From assembly GCA_013003115.1 (NCBI GenBank), contig JABDLF010000002.1, forward strand, positions 68,186 through 132,185: a stretch of 64,000 nucleotides of DNA, given 5' to 3'. Position numbers and translations under genes: made by a program. Shown here piece by piece: positions 27,439 through 37,825 of the stretch. How positions within the stretch are numbered: position 1 is the stretch's first letter; every line of letters starts with the position of its first letter. Source of the stretch: Gammaproteobacteria bacterium (GTDB lineage Bacteria > Pseudomonadota > Gammaproteobacteria > Steroidobacterales > JABDLF01). A model generated the notes under the pieces. It ran no database searches. It was not told where the DNA came from and saw only the letters and a list, made by a program, of their open reading frames with translations.

Positions 27439-28218
27439 TCAGTGCAAGGTCGCGTGGCTATAGTAAATGACCAGCACCCCCGCAATGATCAGCAGGACCT
27501 GCTGAACACTGGTACGGGCGTCGACTCGCCGGTGCAGCCCCGGGATGAGGTCCGCTACAGCAACGTAGAGGAAGCTCGACGCCGCGACCGCCAGCACGTA
27601 CGGCAGCAAATCCTCCGATGCCACAAGCCAGAAATACGCCAGCACGCCCCCGGCCACCGAGGTGATGCTTGCGAGGAGATTGAGCCACAGGGCGCGGGCG
27701 CGGCTCATGCCGCTTTTGAGCAATACAGCGAGATCGCCCACCTCCTGTGGTATTTCGTGCGCGATAACTGCCACGGCCGTCACGACGCCAAGATGAATAT
27801 CGGTGAGAAATGCGCCGGCAATGAGAATGCCGTCCAGCAGGTTGTGAATACCATCACCTACGAGAATCATGCTGGCCGCAGACTTGTCACGATGATGCTG
27901 CTCGGGCCCGTGGGTCACGCAGTCATCCGCGTGGCAGTGGCGCCAAAGCACCATCTTCTCGAGCAGGAAAAATACCAGGATGCCGGCGAGAACCGCCAAA
28001 CCGATTTTGTGTACCTGGTCAACGCCGATTTCGCCTACGGCATGGGGCAGCAGGGCCAGCAAAGCGGCGCCCAACAGCGCGCCGGTGGCAAAGCTGATGA
28101 GGTGGGGAAGCAATACTTCGCGACCGCGCTCCGGGACCAGCAGGAACAAGGACGCTGCCAGCGCGCTCAGCGCGCCTCCCAGCAAGGTAAAAAGCAGGAT
28201 GTATGAAAGGACGTTCAT
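27439..28218 (-). CDS. ZIP-family divalent metal transporter
   Basis: 259 aa with about eight hydrophobic segments. The two conserved metal-site helices are visible: HNLLDGILIAGAF (helix IV) and HEIPQEVGDLAVLL (helix V). A His-rich cytoplasmic loop, roughly 95-115 (LWRHCHADDCVTHGPEQHHRDK), precedes helix IV and probably senses or binds metal. Members import zinc, iron or manganese; the actual metal is not evident. It is inserted between pgeF and clpB, a pair adjacent in E. coli. No Zur or Fur box was recognised in the 75-base gap before it. Confidence 0.88.
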   Translation of the reverse strand: MNVLSYILLFTLLGGALSALAASLFLLVPERGREVLLPHLISFATGALLGAALLALLPHAVGEIGVDQVHKIGLAVLAGILVFFLLEKMVLWRHCHADDCVTHGPEQHHRDKSAASMILVGDGIHNLLDGILIAGAFLTDIHLGVVTAVAVIAHEIPQEVGDLAVLLKSGMSRARALWLNLLASITSVAGGVLAYFWLVASEDLLPYVLAVAASSFLYVAVADLIPGLHRRVDARTSVQQVLLIIAGVLVIYYSHATLH

Positions 28219-28292
28219 CGGGCTTCCGTCGCGAAGAGGGTGAACATCCTAGCCCCTATCGCCCCGGCCCGAAAGCAGTAAGCGCTGCGCAG

Positions 28293-29042
28293 TCAGGCCG
28301 GCCCCATCCACAAAAGAGATGCCATACGCCCGCACTCGCCGTCGCGGCGATACGAATAAAACCGGCGCGGGTCGCTAAATGTACACAGACCCGAATGCTC
28401 TATGGCCTCGATGCCGGCCGCCTGAAGACGGCGATGGGCCAGCCCGGCCAGGTCGGCGAGCCACTTGCCACCGCCGAGCGATCTGAAGCACGTATCTGCG
28501 CCCCTGTCCCCGGCAACAAAAACCTCGCGCACCTCGCTGCCCACTTCGAAATGCCGCGGGCCGATGGCCGGCCCGAGCCAGGCATGAATGCGGGCGGCAT
28601 TTGTTTTCATCGCTGTTACCGTGTTTTCCAGCACCCCGCCCGCGAGTCCGCGCCAGCCGGCGTGGGCGACGCCGATAACCGGCTCCTCGGTGCTTGCAAA
28701 AAGCACGGGCAGGCAGTCAGCGGTCAACACGGCAAGCGCGCGGCCGGGAACCCGGCATACCGCGGCATCCGCCCGCGGCGTCGATTTGGCGACGCCGGGC
28801 TCTAGTTCGAACACGTTGCTACCGTGATGCTGTTCCAGCCACAGCGGTTGTGTTTTTAGTCCTGAAACTGCAGCGAGCCTGTGACGATTTTCGATCACGC
28901 TCTCCGGCCGGTCCCCGACGTGCGTTGCGAGGTTGAGCCCTGCATACCTGCCCTCGCTGACCCCGTCTGCGCGGGTCGTTGTCATTCCTTGAACGCCGAG
29001 GCTGGCCGGAAACGATGCCGGCACAAAAACCAGGTTGTTCAT
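28293..29042 (-). CDS. pgeF: Multicopper polyphenol oxidase / purine nucleoside phosphorylase (YfiH/PgeF family)
   Basis: 249 aa from the ATG at 29042, which overlaps the rluD stop by four bases. The open frame runs further upstream, but that part lies inside rluD. The conserved HGSNV, LTADCLPVLF and HAGWRGL segments carry the His and Cys metal ligands of the family. Family members have been linked to laccase activity, to purine nucleoside phosphorylase activity and, in E. coli (PgeF), to correction of peptidoglycan precursor errors. Which applies here is open. Confidence 0.88.
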   Translation of the reverse strand: MNNLVFVPASFPASLGVQGMTTTRADGVSEGRYAGLNLATHVGDRPESVIENRHRLAAVSGLKTQPLWLEQHHGSNVFELEPGVAKSTPRADAAVCRVPGRALAVLTADCLPVLFASTEEPVIGVAHAGWRGLAGGVLENTVTAMKTNAARIHAWLGPAIGPRHFEVGSEVREVFVAGDRGADTCFRSLGGGKWLADLAGLAHRRLQAAGIEAIEHSGLCTFSDPRRFYSYRRDGECGRMASLLWMGPA

Positions 29043-29995
29043 ACGGCTTCTTCCTGCCCGGCTCTGCGCAGAACTTCCAGCAGGGCCTCGAAATCCCCGG
29101 GCAGGGGCGCTGACCACTCCACCTCGTTGCCGTCGGACGGGTGAAGCAGTGTCAGCTTCGAGGCATGCAGTGCCTGGCGGCGAAAACCGCGCAAGGCCGC
29201 GGCAAGCGCCTCGCCACACGCCGGTGGCAGCGCCAGCCGTCCGCCATACACCTGGTCGCCAACCAGTGGATGCCTGATATAAGCCATGTGCACCCGGATC
29301 TGGTGGGTTCTGCCCGTTTCGAGCTGTACATCGAGCAGAGTGAAGTGACGGAAACGCTCGCGAACCCGGAAATGGGTCAGCGCCTCCCGGCCGCCGCTGC
29401 GCACGCTCATCTTTGTTCTCTGCGTTGCGTGCCTGCCAATCGGTTTATCCACGCTTCCTCCAGACGTTACCTCACCGCGCACGAGCGCGATGTACTTCCG
29501 GCCTATCTCGCGTGCCTCGATGGCGCTCACGAGCGTGCGATGAGCCAATGGGGTTGCAGCGACTACCAGCAGCCCGGAGGTCTCTTTGTCCAGTCGATGT
29601 ACGATGCCGGCGCGCGGCAACGCTTCCAGTGAAGGGCGGTGATGCAGCAGCGCATTTTGCAGCGTGCGATCCGGATTGCCCGCACCCGGGTGAACCACCA
29701 GGCCAGCCGGTTTGTTGACGACAATGATGCTGTCGTCTTCGTAGACAATATCGAGCGGCAAATTCTGCGCCGTCACGTGCTCGTCAACGGCCAACTCAGC
29801 TTCGATGACAATGCGCTCGCCGCCAACCAGCCGGTATTTTGGAGGGCGGCTGGTGCCGTCCACGCTTACACAGCCGGATTCGATCCAGCCTTTCAGGCGA
29901 CTCCTTGAAAAATCCGGCAGCAGCCCGGCCAGGGCCTGATCGAGGCGCCGGCCCGCTTTTTCTGCCGGAATGTCAATTTCTCGCCTGATCTTCAT
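29039..29995 (-). CDS. rluD: 23S rRNA pseudouridine synthase RluD
   Basis: 318 aa. It modifies uridines in helix 69 of 23S rRNA. The N-terminal S4 RNA-binding domain (AGRRLDQALAGLLPDFSRSRLKGWI, shown in part as RLDQALAGLLPDFSRSRL) precedes the catalytic HRLDKETSGLLV motif with its Asp. RTHQIRVHMAYIRHP is a second family marker. It is divergent from bamD with about 90 bases between likely starts, the same arrangement as rluD/yfiO in E. coli. pgeF follows in an ATGA overlap. Confidence 0.94.
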   Translation of the reverse strand: MKIRREIDIPAEKAGRRLDQALAGLLPDFSRSRLKGWIESGCVSVDGTSRPPKYRLVGGERIVIEAELAVDEHVTAQNLPLDIVYEDDSIIVVNKPAGLVVHPGAGNPDRTLQNALLHHRPSLEALPRAGIVHRLDKETSGLLVVAATPLAHRTLVSAIEAREIGRKYIALVRGEVTSGGSVDKPIGRHATQRTKMSVRSGGREALTHFRVRERFRHFTLLDVQLETGRTHQIRVHMAYIRHPLVGDQVYGGRLALPPACGEALAAALRGFRRQALHASKLTLLHPSDGNEVEWSAPLPGDFEALLEVLRRAGQEEAV

Positions 29996-30084
29996 CGCCC
30001 TGCCTTGGTTCCGTCATGGAGCCATTGCGGTATACTTCGCGGCTCCCCAGAAATGGCACTTTCGGTTACCTTCGATTTATTCCA

Positions 30085-30876
30085 ATGCATTATTACAAAC
30101 CTGTTGGCCCCGTGCCTGACAAACCGCTGAGGGCGCGCGCGCTGACCGCGCTTCTTGCCATCACCCTGCTCGGCCTTGTCGCATGCGCATCAAGCCCGGA
30201 AGAAGAGGCAATTGCCCAGCAGCCGCAGGTAATGTACGCGGATGCGAAGCGCAGTCTCGACAACGGCAATTATCGCGGTGCCATCCAAAAGCTGGAGCGG
30301 CTGGAAACGCGCTATCCGTTTGGTGAATTCGCTCAACAGGCGCGCCTTGACCTGATTCATGCGTATCACAAGGCGGGTGACCGGGATTCTGCTCTCGACG
30401 CCGCCGAGAAATTCATTCGGGAAAGCCCCCGGCATCCCAACGTGGACTACGCCTACTACATGAAAGGCGTCATCGAATACCGCGAAACCGAAAACATCCT
30501 GACCAGGACGTTGCGCATCGAAACGGGGGGTCGCCCGCCGTCCGGTATGGAGCGGGCTTTTGCGTCTTTTTCACAGTTCCTGCTGCGATTCCCTGACAGC
30601 GAATATGCGGCTGACGCGCATCAGCGCATGCTGCGCATTCGCAATCGCCTCGCTGAGTACGAGTTTCGCGTGGCGGAGTACTACCTGGAACGACGGGCAT
30701 ACGTCGCAGCCATTGGCCGGGCCCGGTATATCCTTGAGAACTACCAGCAGTCCACATTCACCCCCGCCGCGCTCAAGCTGATGGTGTCTGCCTACCGCGA
30801 ACTGGGCATGGAAGAATCTGCCAACCAGACCGAAGCCGTTCTGCGCGCCAGCTACCCCGACCACTCAAGCAGCTAG
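30085..30876 (+). CDS. bamD: Outer-membrane assembly lipoprotein BamD
   Basis: 263 aa from the ATG at 30085. The start at 30016 would add 23 residues, but a TATACT element at 30031-30036 places the likely transcript start between the two. A lipoprotein signal is clear, with lipobox LVAC and Cys34. TPR-like repeats follow, with the typical AIQKLERLETRYPFGEFAQQA and ALKLMVSAYRELGM segments (shown in part). BamD is an essential part of the BAM complex that inserts beta-barrel proteins. Divergent from rluD and convergent with nadE. Confidence 0.92.
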   Translation: MHYYKPVGPVPDKPLRARALTALLAITLLGLVACASSPEEEAIAQQPQVMYADAKRSLDNGNYRGAIQKLERLETRYPFGEFAQQARLDLIHAYHKAGDRDSALDAAEKFIRESPRHPNVDYAYYMKGVIEYRETENILTRTLRIETGGRPPSGMERAFASFSQFLLRFPDSEYAADAHQRMLRIRNRLAEYEFRVAEYYLERRAYVAAIGRARYILENYQQSTFTPAALKLMVSAYRELGMEESANQTEAVLRASYPDHSSS

Positions 30877-30914
30877 TTTTCCCGCACGTGTCCCGGCCGC
30901 AAGCCGTGTGAAGC

Positions 30915-32543
30915 TCAGGCGCGGTAACCTGAGGTAATGGGATAGCGCCAATCGCGGCCAAATGCTCGTCTGCTGACGCGAATACCGGGGGGTGCCTGGC
31001 GACGCTTGTACTCCGCAATACGCACAAGGGCGAGCACCCGGCCCACGGTTTCCCGCTCAAAACCCCTGGCAACGATCTCATCAACCGACAGGTCGTCCTC
31101 GATAAACGCCTCGAGGATGGGGTCGAGAATTTCGTAGGGCGGCAGCGAGTCGGAGTCCAGCTGATCGGGACGCAGCTCTGCGGAAGGTGGCTTCACGATC
31201 ACGTTCTCGGGGATCGCCTGCGCGATTTGGTTGCGATAGCGGGCGAGCCTGAAAACAAGCGACTTGCTGCAGTCCTTGATCGGTGCAAAGCCGCCCGCCA
31301 TATCCCCGTAAAGGGTCGCGTAGCCAACAGCCATCTCGCTCTTGTTGCCGGTGGTCAGGACCATGCTGCCTGTCTTGTTGGATATCGCCATCAGGATCAT
31401 GCCGCGGCAACGCGACTGGATATTTTCCTCCGTGGCATCCTCGGCCAGTCCTTCGAAGACGGGAGCAAGTACCTGCAGAGTCGATTTGAACATGGGCTCG
31501 ATATCAATCACATCGTGTTTGACGCCCAATAGTTCCGCCTGCTCACGCGCATCATCCCTGCTTGCCTGCGAGGTGTAGCGCGATGGCATCATCACGGCGC
31601 GAACACGGTCGGCGCCCAGGGCGTCGACTGCGATGGCCATAGTCAGCGCCGAATCTATGCCTCCTGATAAACCAAGCACCACGCCAGGGAAGCCGTGTTT
31701 TTCCACGTAGTCTCTCGTGCCGGTCACCAGGGCTTTGTAGACGACCTCTTCAATATTCTCGGACGCGCTCATATGAGAGGACTTGAGCGCCTGCACCTTA
31801 CCCCCGGAAACCTCAAACTCCGCTACAAAAATGCCCTCCTCGAAAACCGGCGCAAGCAGCTTGATGCCGCCCCCCGCATCCATCACGAGGGAGCGCCCGT
31901 CGAACACCAGCTCGTCCTGGCCGCAGCAGTAGTTTACGTGGGCGATTGGAATGCCGGTTGCGGCAACGCGGGCACGCAACACCTTCTCGCGACGCTTTTG
32001 CACACCAATGCTGTAAGGCGACGCGTTGATGTTGAATATCAGCTGCGCGCCGGCTGCTACCGTGCTCTCCACGGGACCGGGCTCCCAAATGTCTTCGCAT
32101 ATGGCAAGGCCCACCTTGACGCCGCCGACCTTGGCGATCACCGGGCCGTCGCCTGGTTTGAAGTAGCGCTTCTCGTCGAAAACGGAGTAGTTAGGCAGGA
32201 GACGCTTTCTGTAGCGCGCCAGGAATTTGCCATCCTTTACCAGCGCCGCCGCGTTATAAATGTCGCCGTTGCTGTATTCGGGATAACCAAACATTACGGC
32301 GATCCCCGTCGTTTCATCGACGACGCGCCGCACGCTATCAGCGACCTTGCGCTTCAAACCCGCATGAAACAGCAGATCTTCGGGCGGATAACCGGTAAGA
32401 GTAAGCTCGGGAAACAACACAAAATCGGCACCGAATTCGTCGCGCGCGCGCAGTGCCTCGGCGATAACCTTCGAGGTGTTACCGACGACGTCCCCGACAG
32501 TAAAATTCAGCTGCGCAAGGGCGACTTTTATCTTTGCCGACAT
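30915..32543 (-). CDS. nadE: Glutamine-dependent NAD+ synthetase
   Basis: 542 aa, two domains. The N-terminal nitrilase-like glutaminase (about 1-260) shows FPELTLTGYPPEDLL with the catalytic Glu, the Lys in RKRLLPNYSVFDEKRYF, and the Cys in VGLAICEDIWEP. The C-terminal synthetase has the PP-loop LGLSGGIDSALTMA. It uses glutamine to convert deamido-NAD to NAD, unlike the short ammonia-dependent NadE of E. coli. It stands between convergent bamD and sucD. A 48-base gap separates it from sucD on the same strand, so read-through is possible. Confidence 0.94.
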   Translation of the reverse strand: MSAKIKVALAQLNFTVGDVVGNTSKVIAEALRARDEFGADFVLFPELTLTGYPPEDLLFHAGLKRKVADSVRRVVDETTGIAVMFGYPEYSNGDIYNAAALVKDGKFLARYRKRLLPNYSVFDEKRYFKPGDGPVIAKVGGVKVGLAICEDIWEPGPVESTVAAGAQLIFNINASPYSIGVQKRREKVLRARVAATGIPIAHVNYCCGQDELVFDGRSLVMDAGGGIKLLAPVFEEGIFVAEFEVSGGKVQALKSSHMSASENIEEVVYKALVTGTRDYVEKHGFPGVVLGLSGGIDSALTMAIAVDALGADRVRAVMMPSRYTSQASRDDAREQAELLGVKHDVIDIEPMFKSTLQVLAPVFEGLAEDATEENIQSRCRGMILMAISNKTGSMVLTTGNKSEMAVGYATLYGDMAGGFAPIKDCSKSLVFRLARYRNQIAQAIPENVIVKPPSAELRPDQLDSDSLPPYEILDPILEAFIEDDLSVDEIVARGFERETVGRVLALVRIAEYKRRQAPPGIRVSRRAFGRDWRYPITSGYRA

Positions 32544-32590
32544 GAGTTATTTCGGATTTGGCAAGCTGCGCCACGGCAGCCCCGGCCGAC

Positions 32591-33463
32591 TTAGCCTTCG
32601 AGGACCTTGTGCATGGCGCTACCCAGTTCCGCGGGCGAGCGCACCGTCGTCACGCCTGCGCTTTCCAGCGCCTTGAATTTTTCTTCTGCGGTGCCCTTGC
32701 CGCCGGAGATGATAGCGCCCGCGTGCCCCATGCGCTTGCCCGGAGGCGCCGTAACACCGGCGATGTAAGCGACTACGGGTTTCGACACGTGGTCTTTTAT
32801 GTAATCCGCCGCGGCCTCTTCATCGCTGCCGCCGATCTCACCAACCATGATGACGCCGTCTGTCTTGTCATCGTCTTCGAACATCTGCAGGCAATCAATG
32901 AAGTCCATGCCCCTGACCGGGTCACCACCAATGCCCACGCAGGTGCTCTGGCCCAGGTCGTTATTGGTGGTCTGAAAGACCGCTTCGTATGTCAGGGTAC
33001 CGGAGCGTGAAACGACGCCAATGCGGCCGGGCTTGTGGATGCGTCCCGGCATGATGCCTATCTTGCATTCCCCGGGTGTGATGACGCCCGGACAGTTCGG
33101 GCCAACCAGGCGGCAGTCGTAGTCTTTCATCGCCGCTTTGACGCGCACCATATCCTGCACGGGAATGCCTTCCGTAATGCAAACCACCAGCTTTATTCCT
33201 GCGTCCGCCGCCTCAAGAATGGCGTCCGCCGCAAAAGCGGCGGGCACATAAATCATGCTGACGTCGGCCCCGGTTTCCGCCACCGCATCGTGCACGGTGT
33301 TGAAGACCGGCAGATCGAGGTGCGATTCGCCGCCGCGGCCGGGCGTAACACCACCAACCAGCTTGCTTCCGTACTCGATGCACTGCTCCGAGTGAAATGT
33401 GCCCTGCCGGCCGGTGAAGCCCTGGCACACGATGCGTGAATTCTTATTGACGAGGATGCTCAT
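32591..33463 (-). CDS. sucD: Succinyl-CoA synthetase, alpha subunit
   Basis: 290 aa. The alpha subunit binds CoA ([18 protein letters not shown]) and carries the phosphorylated active-site His in [17 protein letters not shown]. It joins SucC in the TCA cycle to convert succinyl-CoA to succinate with nucleotide triphosphate production. It starts 20 bases after the sucC stop, a normal sucCD pair. The pair sits beside pilSR, as seen in Xanthomonas-like genomes. Confidence 0.97.
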   Translation of the reverse strand: MSILVNKNSRIVCQGFTGRQGTFHSEQCIEYGSKLVGGVTPGRGGESHLDLPVFNTVHDAVAETGADVSMIYVPAAFAADAILEAADAGIKLVVCITEGIPVQDMVRVKAAMKDYDCRLVGPNCPGVITPGECKIGIMPGRIHKPGRIGVVSRSGTLTYEAVFQTTNNDLGQSTCVGIGGDPVRGMDFIDCLQMFEDDDKTDGVIMVGEIGGSDEEAAADYIKDHVSKPVVAYIAGVTAPPGKRMGHAGAIISGGKGTAEEKFKALESAGVTTVRSPAELGSAMHKVLEG

Positions 33464-33483
33464 TTTGCTGTTTTCCCTGCTTC

Positions 33484-34644
33484 TCAGGCGGCGGCTTTGA
33501 CGGCTTTAAGCGCGGCATCGGTGAGGTCATCGGCTGGCGTGATGGCCAGGCCACTCTCGGCCAGCAGTTTCCGGCCCTTCTCGACATTCGTGCCTTCGAG
33601 GCGCACGACCACCGGCACTGATACGCCAACTTCCTTGACCGCCGCGATGATGCCCTCGGCAATCAGGTCACAGCGCACTATGCCACCAAAAATATTCACG
33701 AGAATGGCCTCGACGTTCCGATTGGAAAGAACCAGCTTGAACGCCTCAGTGACCCGCTCCTTTGTCGCGCCACCGCCCACGTCCAGAAAATTCGCGGGGT
33801 CGCCACCGTGCAGCTTGATAAGGTCCATGGTTGCCATTGCCAGGCCGGCCCCGTTCACCATGCAGGCGATGTTGCCTTCAAGGGAGACATAGTTGAGGTC
33901 ATGGGCACTCGCCTCGTTTTCCATTTCGTCTTCCTGACTGGGATCACGAAGCTCAGCCAGCTCCTTGTGACGAAACAGTGCGTTGTCTTCCAGGTTTATC
34001 TTGGCATCCAGCGCCATGATGTCGCCCTCGCCGGTGACAATCAGCGGGTTGACTTCAAGCAAACTGGCATCAAGCTCGGTGAAAAGCCGATAAAGCGCAT
34101 TCGCAATGCGCGCGAACTGGCCGGTTTGGCGCTTGTCGAGGCCAAGGCCGAATCCGAGACGCCGCGCCTGGTAGCCCATCAGGCCGGCAGCCGGGTTAAC
34201 GGCGACCTTCAGAATTTTCTCGGGCGTTTCCGCCGCAACGGTCTCGATGTCCATGCCGCCCGCGGCAGACGCCATGAACATCACGCGCTCGCGGCCACGA
34301 TCAACCAGCAGGCTGAGATACAGCTCGCGCTCAATCTTTGTGCCACGCTCAATCAGAACGAGGTTCACCGGCAGCCCGTCTGCAGTGGTCTGGTGCGTCA
34401 CGATCTGGGATCCCAGCATCGCTTTGGTTGCCTGCTCGGCTTCTTCGACGCTGCGCACGAGCTTGACGCCGCCCGCCTTGCCGCGACCGCCGGCATGTAC
34501 CTGAGCCTTGACAACCCAAAGGTCCCCGCCCAGCTCCTTGGCAGCTCTGGCAGCCTCCGCCGGTGAGTGAGCAACAATGCCTTTTGGAATGGGAATGGCA
34601 TAGTCAGCGAACAGTTTCTTCGACTGGTATTCGTGCAGATTCAT
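33484..34644 (-). CDS. sucC: Succinyl-CoA synthetase, beta subunit
   Basis: 386 aa from the ATG at 34644; the open frame is longer, but [20 protein letters not shown] is the family N-terminus. It contains an ATP-grasp fold ([18 protein letters not shown]) and the C-terminal ligase domain with [16 protein letters not shown]. It pairs with SucD. No strong Shine-Dalgarno sequence is seen, and no clear promoter was found in the 159-base gap to pilS. Confidence 0.97.
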   Translation of the reverse strand: MNLHEYQSKKLFADYAIPIPKGIVAHSPAEAARAAKELGGDLWVVKAQVHAGGRGKAGGVKLVRSVEEAEQATKAMLGSQIVTHQTTADGLPVNLVLIERGTKIERELYLSLLVDRGRERVMFMASAAGGMDIETVAAETPEKILKVAVNPAAGLMGYQARRLGFGLGLDKRQTGQFARIANALYRLFTELDASLLEVNPLIVTGEGDIMALDAKINLEDNALFRHKELAELRDPSQEDEMENEASAHDLNYVSLEGNIACMVNGAGLAMATMDLIKLHGGDPANFLDVGGGATKERVTEAFKLVLSNRNVEAILVNIFGGIVRCDLIAEGIIAAVKEVGVSVPVVVRLEGTNVEKGRKLLAESGLAITPADDLTDAALKAVKAAA

Positions 34645-34803
34645 GCTTGTGGGCCCGATTGCTTGTGTGATTGGTTTCGGGATCGCGTATTTTGGAGCAA
34701 ACCAACGGGATACGCAAAAGCGGCCGACTCCGCAACTCATCGATTTCCCGCGTCAGCCGCAAACCCGTAGAATAGAGAGGTTTCTCGGCAACGGATTCAC
34801 TGC

Positions 34804-36459
34804 ATGAACGACGTTCAGGCCGCTATCAGCGATCCCGAACTCCGCCTCGATCCCGGGTTGGCCGGCGACCCCAACACCACCGACAGCCGCATGCTGCGCC
34901 TGCTTGGTGGCTTCCGCATCATGGTTGCGGCGGTGCTGCTGAGCCTGTTCTTAATCATAACGGATCCCCGTGTCGTCGGATCGTACGAGCCTGCGCTCTT
35001 CGGCTGGACGACTTTTGCTTACCTGTCCTTTGCTATTCTCGCCATCGTCAGCGGCACCTGGACCAAGCGAGTCACGCCTCTGCACCTTTATTCCCAGCTC
35101 CTCGTGGACGTTCTCGCGGTTGCCATCCTGATCATCGCGAGCGGCGGCGCCAGCAGCGGCCTGGGGAGTCTGCTGTTTATTCCCATCGGTGCGGCGGCCG
35201 TTTCACTGAATCGCCGCGTAGCGCTGCTCGCCGCCGCGATCGCATCAATGACCATTTTGGTCGGTGAGTTCATTACGCGCCTGATCGCCGGTGCCGACGT
35301 CGCAGATTTTGGCGCAGCCGGCCTGCTGGGCGCCGTGTTGTTCGTATTCGCTGTCGCGGGAAACTGGCTCGGCACGCGCATGCGTGAGAGTGAGGCGCTT
35401 GCCCAGCGCCGCGGTGTAGATATCGCCAACCTGTCTCAGCTGAACGCCTATATCGTCCAGCACCTGCGCGAAAGCATTGTCGTGGTCGATGAAACCGGGC
35501 GTATTCGCTTGATGAACGAATCTGCGGCCAGTTTCCTCGGCACTATGGGCAGCGCGGCCGGCCGGCCGCTGGCGGAAGTCTCGCCTGAACTCCACGACAT
35601 CTGGAAGAAATGGCTGGAGACCCCTAATCAGGCCAGGGAACAGCCCTCATTTCTCTCTTCGGACAGGTCCAGCGTCATCATTCCTCATTTCGCGGCGCTG
35701 GGCGGTGCCGAAGAAACACCGCCGAGCCTTGTTTTTCTCGAAGACTCCAGCCTGCTTGCCGAGCGCGTCCAGCAGTCGAAGCTTGCCTCGCTGGGACGCC
35801 TGAGTGCCAGCATCGCGCACGAGATCCGCAATCCCGTGGGCGCCATTTCTCACGCGGGCCAGCTGCTGGCCGAGTCCGACAAGCTTGGCGTCGCCGAACA
35901 GCGGCTTACAGAGATCATCGGCAATCACTCCAGGCGCGTAAACGAGATCATAGAAAACGTACTGCAGCTGTCGCGTCGAGACACCACAAGACCGCAGCGG
36001 CTCAGGATCGCAGACTGGCTCAATGGGTTTTGCGACGAATTCGCGCGCACCCTGCAGCTGCCGCCCGAGACAATAAGCATCACCAATGAAGATCCTGATC
36101 TCGAGGTCAGAATGGATCCGAGCCACCTGCACCAGGTGCTGTGGAACCTTTGCGAAAACGCGTACAAATACGGCCGCGTCGGAGACGGCGTTTCCATGGC
36201 TCTGCACGTCGGCCGGATCGCCAGCACCGGGCGCCCTTACCTGGAGGTGGCAGACCGCGGGCCGGGTATCAACCAGGCGCATCGTGACAGAATCTTCGAG
36301 CCCTTTTTTGCGGGTGCCAAAGAAGGTACCGGTCTTGGCCTGTTTATTGCCCGGGAGCTTTGCGAGTGCAACCGGGCTACGCTCATTTATCAGGAGAATG
36401 AAGGCGGTGGCAGCATCTTTCGTATAATCTTTGCCGATCCTCTGCGCTGGGTGGCCTGA
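34804..36459 (+). CDS. pilS: Sensor histidine kinase PilS
   Basis: 551 aa. The N-terminal about 190 residues contain six hydrophobic segments. A PAS-like domain follows (about 210-310), then the phosphoacceptor helix SASIAHEIRNPVGAISHAGQ and an ATPase domain with NLCENAYKYG, DRGPGIN and GTGLGLFIAREL. PilS senses the pilin level in the membrane in Pseudomonas and phosphorylates PilR. The pilR start lies 4 bases after its stop. A weak TAGAAT element (34768-34773) lies 30 bases before the start. The assignment as PilS rests on domain layout and on the pilR and pilin neighbours. Confidence 0.92.
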   Translation: MNDVQAAISDPELRLDPGLAGDPNTTDSRMLRLLGGFRIMVAAVLLSLFLIITDPRVVGSYEPALFGWTTFAYLSFAILAIVSGTWTKRVTPLHLYSQLLVDVLAVAILIIASGGASSGLGSLLFIPIGAAAVSLNRRVALLAAAIASMTILVGEFITRLIAGADVADFGAAGLLGAVLFVFAVAGNWLGTRMRESEALAQRRGVDIANLSQLNAYIVQHLRESIVVVDETGRIRLMNESAASFLGTMGSAAGRPLAEVSPELHDIWKKWLETPNQAREQPSFLSSDRSSVIIPHFAALGGAEETPPSLVFLEDSSLLAERVQQSKLASLGRLSASIAHEIRNPVGAISHAGQLLAESDKLGVAEQRLTEIIGNHSRRVNEIIENVLQLSRRDTTRPQRLRIADWLNGFCDEFARTLQLPPETISITNEDPDLEVRMDPSHLHQVLWNLCENAYKYGRVGDGVSMALHVGRIASTGRPYLEVADRGPGINQAHRDRIFEPFFAGAKEGTGLGLFIARELCECNRATLIYQENEGGGSIFRIIFADPLRWVA

Positions 36460-36463
36460 ACAA

Positions 36464-37825
36464 ATGAGCAAAAAACCGCATGCACTGATCATCGATGATG
36501 AGCCCGACATCTGTGAGCTTTTGTCACTCACTCTGCAAGCCATGGACATAGACACCGCAACGGCCGGGGATCTTGCCGGCGCCCAGAAGCTGCTCGGCAA
36601 GCAAAATTACGATATCTGCCTCACAGACATGCGTCTTCCCGACGGCAACGGCCTTGAGCTTGTCGAGTGGATGCAGACGCACACTCCGGATGTTCCCGTT
36701 GCGGTCATTACCGCGCACGGCAACGTGGAATCAGCAGTCCAGGCGCTGAAGCTGGGCGCCTTTGATTTCGTCTCCAAGCCCGTCAACGTGCCAGCCCTGC
36801 GCAAGCTGGTGCAGACGTCCCTGCAGATAAACAAGCAGGGAACCTTCGGCGACAAGCAGCTGCTCGGCAACTCCCCCGCGATCGCCGCCGTCCGGGAAAT
36901 GGTGGCAAAGGTCGCGCGCAGCCAGGCGCCTGTGCACATCAGCGGCGAATCCGGCACCGGGAAAGAGCTGGTCGCACGCCTGATTCATGAATCGGGCCCT
37001 CGGGCCAACAAGCCATTCGTGCCGGTCAACTGCGGCGCAATCCCCGGAGAACTGATGGAAAGCGAGTTCTTCGGACACAAGAAGGGCAGCTTTACCGGCG
37101 CGGTGGCGGACAAGAACGGCCTGTTCGTGGCCGCCGAAGGTGGCACCCTGTTTCTCGATGAAGTCGCCGATCTCCCGCTGCATATGCAGGTCAAGCTGCT
37201 GCGAGTGATTCAGGAAAAAGCCGTGAGACCGGTGGGCGAGACCATCGAGCAGCCGGTAGACGTCCGGCTGCTGAGCGCCACGCACCGCAATCTGGCGGAC
37301 CAGGTGCAAAAAGGACATTTCCGGGAAGACCTGTTTTACCGCATCAACGTTATCGAGATGAGCGTGCCCGCCCTGCGCAATCGCGGCGAGGATATTGATG
37401 TGCTGGCCAATCATTTCCTGGCAAGGCTGGGCGCAGAAATGGGCATTGATCAGCCGACCCTGAGCGACGCGGCGCTGAGCGCCCTGCGAAAATACTCGTT
37501 CCCCGGCAACGTCCGCGAACTCGAGAATATTCTTGAACGGGCCCTGACGCTGAGCGAGGACGGCAAAGTGAACATCGATGATGTTCAGCTTCGCGGGGAC
37601 GCGCGGACAGCCGCGTCGCAGATCGAAGGCGGAGGTACAGGTGAACCAGGTGGCGATAGAGATTTCAGCGACACGACCCTGATAGGGCAGCTCAATGACG
37701 TGCAGCGAGATGCCATCGTTAAAGCACTGGAAGAGGCCAGATATAACAAGACCAAGGCGGCCAAAATTCTGGGGATCAGTTTCCGCGCCCTGCGCTATCG
37801 CATCAAGAAACTTGGCATCGAATAA
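36464..37825 (+). CDS. pilR: Sigma-54-dependent response regulator PilR
   Basis: 453 aa from the ATG at 36464. The receiver domain (about 1-115) has the phosphorylated Asp in CLTDMRLPDGNG. The AAA+ domain has Walker A GESGTGKELVA, the sigma-54 contact loop as GSFTGA, and LFLDEVADLP as Walker B. A Fis-type helix-turn-helix ends the protein (NKTKAAKILGISFRALRYRI). PilR activates pilA transcription with sigma-54 RNA polymerase. The canonical sigma-54 promoter 150 bases downstream is its obvious target. Confidence 0.95.
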   Translation: MSKKPHALIIDDEPDICELLSLTLQAMDIDTATAGDLAGAQKLLGKQNYDICLTDMRLPDGNGLELVEWMQTHTPDVPVAVITAHGNVESAVQALKLGAFDFVSKPVNVPALRKLVQTSLQINKQGTFGDKQLLGNSPAIAAVREMVAKVARSQAPVHISGESGTGKELVARLIHESGPRANKPFVPVNCGAIPGELMESEFFGHKKGSFTGAVADKNGLFVAAEGGTLFLDEVADLPLHMQVKLLRVIQEKAVRPVGETIEQPVDVRLLSATHRNLADQVQKGHFREDLFYRINVIEMSVPALRNRGEDIDVLANHFLARLGAEMGIDQPTLSDAALSALRKYSFPGNVRELENILERALTLSEDGKVNIDDVQLRGDARTAASQIEGGGTGEPGGDRDFSDTTLIGQLNDVQRDAIVKALEEARYNKTKAAKILGISFRALRYRIKKLGIE

